In this document: one piece after another, positions 61,877-64,000 of the stretch | Layout: every line of letters starts with the position of its first letter | Numbering within the stretch: the first letter of the stretch is position 1 | Assembly (NCBI GenBank): GCA_963969495.1 | Contig: OZ018330.1 | Span: 51,889,848 to 51,953,847, forward strand | Source: Ceratothoa steindachneri | Lineage: Eukaryota; Arthropoda; Malacostraca; Isopoda; Cymothoidae | Reading direction: 5' to 3' | Length of the DNA: 64,000 nt | Notes under the pieces: generated by a model | Told to the model about the DNA's origin: nothing | The model's input: only the letters and a program-made list of their open reading frames with translations | Databases searched by the model: none | Translations under genes and position numbers: made by a program

Positions 61877-63960
61877 GAAAATAATAGTAAACCACAATAT
61901 TTGAATCAAATTTATTTATAGTAACAGAACTAGTTTCGGCCCATTATAATTGATGTCATTTTCAACTGAGTAATGCAAAAGCAAAGCAAGCAGCTCCTGT
62001 ATATAAAGGCGATCAAATTACAAAACAAAATGAAAACGGAAGAAACAAACTGGAAAAACTATATTTCCAATTTCTTTCCTCATTAAGTGCTTAGAGAGGA
62101 AAGATTCGCCAACCCCAAGCCTACTCTAAGCTCAAGAAGAAGTATTCGTGGTAAACTCCCTCACCGTCGTCATCGTCGGAGCGACCATTAGGATCGTAAG
62201 AGGATCATCTCTTTTATATTAACCGGACAACTGCAAGCAGCTGAACGAGCTAAGATGAACCGCGACAGGTGGACGTAGGTGGAGACCTAACCCAGAAAAA
62301 GATTATCCAATAGGCTAACACTAAACCAGGAGGAAATTAACATTGGAACTCACGCCATTCGTTAGAGCACAATAATCAAATATTAATACTGACAATAATA
62401 GAGTTTAAAAATGTTATTGCACATCAGGTTAAAGTGCAAATTTAGTTCGTATCTAGTTAAAAAGGCGTAAATTTAGGGCTTATTTATTTTTAAAATGTGT
62501 AAATAGAAAGAAATCCAGTGTCCGGGGGTAAGAGAAATGATGTTAAATTTATTAGAACAAATCATGTGTAAAATGTCAGTGTAAATATTAATTTAAAAGT
62601 TATCCCCGTATTATTAGTTCCGTGCGTAGACAAATTAATGTATATATAAACAAAAAGGTATTATTCGCAGTATAGGATCCGCATCCAAACTCTCGAATGC
62701 TAAAACGTTTGGCATCACATGGTGTGAAATAAAGAATCGCAGGATTGGTGTTATTTAAAATTCATGAGTTGCAACCAATCATTCTTCTATTTTGAATTCG
62801 GTGTTGGTCAGTTCATTGACCCGATTTATGTATGATACTACAAGTAAAGCGGCAATCTGTTTCGTACGCCTCGATATTTAGTATATAATAATTCTCTTGC
62901 GTGTTTAAGTGTGTGTATATATATAGCATCTATGATATTTGAACATATAGTGTAAAGAGAGGAACTAGTAAAATAACCCGCATTGTTGAATATGTTTATA
63001 TTTCCCATATATATAGAATCCATTCCCAATCTCTTATTTGGTTCCGATATGTAGCCGACATCCTATCGGCATGACCTTTAGACAATAACAATTTCAATGA
63101 ATTTTTCCACAACCTGAATTCGTTACACTTATCGATAAAATTCAAAGTAGATTAGGAACAGAAAAACTCTTTACCGCTTCTGGACGTAAAAATCAACCGT
63201 TTAAATACTCAGATCAAATATTCAGTCGATCAAAAACCTATCCTTCCCTTTTTCTCAGAGCATACGGAACATGCCACCCAATCTTCCTTCAGGATGAAAT
63301 CAACCCCCTTATTTGCAATTTCATCGAACTAAAATACCCAATTTATTTCATAAACAGATGTTATTCAAAAGCACGAAAAAAACTTCTATTCTATCTCCAC
63401 ACTGCCCAAGGACAAATTTAAAAAATGTGTTAGTTTCCCATATGCTCCAGCCTTAGTCCCCTTAAAATTGCATGCGAACAGAAATGACATAAATATTACA
63501 TTTAAATATTCAAACACCATGCAAAAATTCTTGACTAAACTGCGTCCTACCAAGCAAGAAGCTGGCGTATATCTAATCCTCTGCTGAAATTGTAATTTGT
63601 CATATATCGGAGATTCTGGTCACTTAAATAAGAGGATAAAAGAACACCAAACAGATATATGAAGGGATGCAATTTATTTAAGTCTCTTTGCGCACATTAG
63701 AAATTACGACCATCGAATTGATTTCAACCAAGCAAAAATTATTTATAAATCAAACAATTATATTGAGAGGAGGAATGCAGAATCAATCATCATTAACAAA
63801 GTCGATAATTTCAATTTATCTGAAGGGCAATACAAATTCAACAAATATATCTTGAATAATGTTGCCAAACTCATCCATAAACTGCTGGCGGAACCATTAT
63901 TTCCATGAGGATTAGTAACTTACCCCCAGATTCATGCAAAATATTTATGTTTTCCAGTTT
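61877..63960 (+). mobile_element. Penelope-like element (RT thumb + GIY-YIG), runs to window end
   Basis: From about 63080 the + strand reads, through several stops and shifts, NSLPLLDVKINRLNTQIKYS, PFFSEHTEHATQSSFRMKS, KDKFKKCVSFPYAPALVPLK, NITFKYSNTMQKFLTKLRPT, KQEAGVYLI...CNLSYIGDSG (the GIY-YIG core), KRIKEHQTDI and IERRNAESIIINKVDNFNLS. Bases 61877-62000 hold, in reverse orientation, a Penelope-like 3' end (GGCCGAAACTAGTTCTG on the minus strand), which would be the inverted 5' copy often found on these elements. Bases 62090-62720 show nothing recognisable. Confidence 0.6.
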
Positions 63961-64000
63961 GTTTCCTCAAGTTTCATTTTGTTTAGACTTTTGTTCGCCT

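Noticed and set aside
61920..61985. Third possible hammerhead in the inverted Penelope-like end (GGCCGAAACTAGTTC)
   Set aside because: The core reads TTGAAAATGA instead of CTGANGA and only three stem I pairs form; not enough to call.

Overview
The window looks like eukaryotic, probably arthropod, genomic DNA. A decapod crustacean is my best guess from three things: very dense AT and GA/CT microsatellites, several Penelope-like (GIY-YIG) elements, and a mix of I/Nimb-like, CR1-like and Gypsy retroelements. This is inference; no single marker proves the taxon. I see no prokaryotic operons, rRNA or CRISPR.

The only host gene I recognise is the 3' two thirds or so of NOC2L (nucleolar complex protein 2), on the + strand. 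Seven exons between 1582 and 34270 splice with consistent phases into 355 residues ending in an acidic tail, a TAA stop and an AATAAA 28 bases later. Its 5' exons lie before base 1. Its introns (169 bp to 15.6 kb) are full of mobile elements: many 5'-truncated or internally deleted copies of one I/Nimb-like LINE (all on the + strand), a long-TIR DNA transposon (16.2-20.3 kb), a mariner with recognisable TIRs (24.5-25.5 kb), a jockey-like scrap, two Penelope-like fragments and a decayed transposase-like gene (4.5-6.5 kb, minus strand).

From 34.3 to 47.2 kb the DNA is intergenic repeat: another LINE 3' end, an RTE-like fragment flanked by small hairpins, LTR-like promoters with Gypsy RT/RNase H and integrase fragments, two MITE-like palindromes and a Tc1-like fragment.

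From 47.3 to 61.75 kb there is a nest. A Penelope-like element with inverted ends between two (TA)n tracts has its GIY-YIG region split by a 13.4 kb hAT element with an 8-bp target duplication. The hAT carries its own broken transposase gene and was invaded by two head-to-tail CR1-like LINEs (one near full length, with intact-looking ORF2) and a truncated Penelope-like element. The last 2 kb begins another Penelope-like element.

The least conventional signals are: a two-part stem-loop with compensatory changes at the 3' end of the LINE family; a 57-bp LINE insertion consisting only of that stem-loop and poly(A), with a 12-bp target duplication; hammerhead-ribozyme-like folds in two Penelope-like 3' ends; CR1 copies bounded by GA repeats; and a small family of hairpins with an ATTGY/ATTAY loop.
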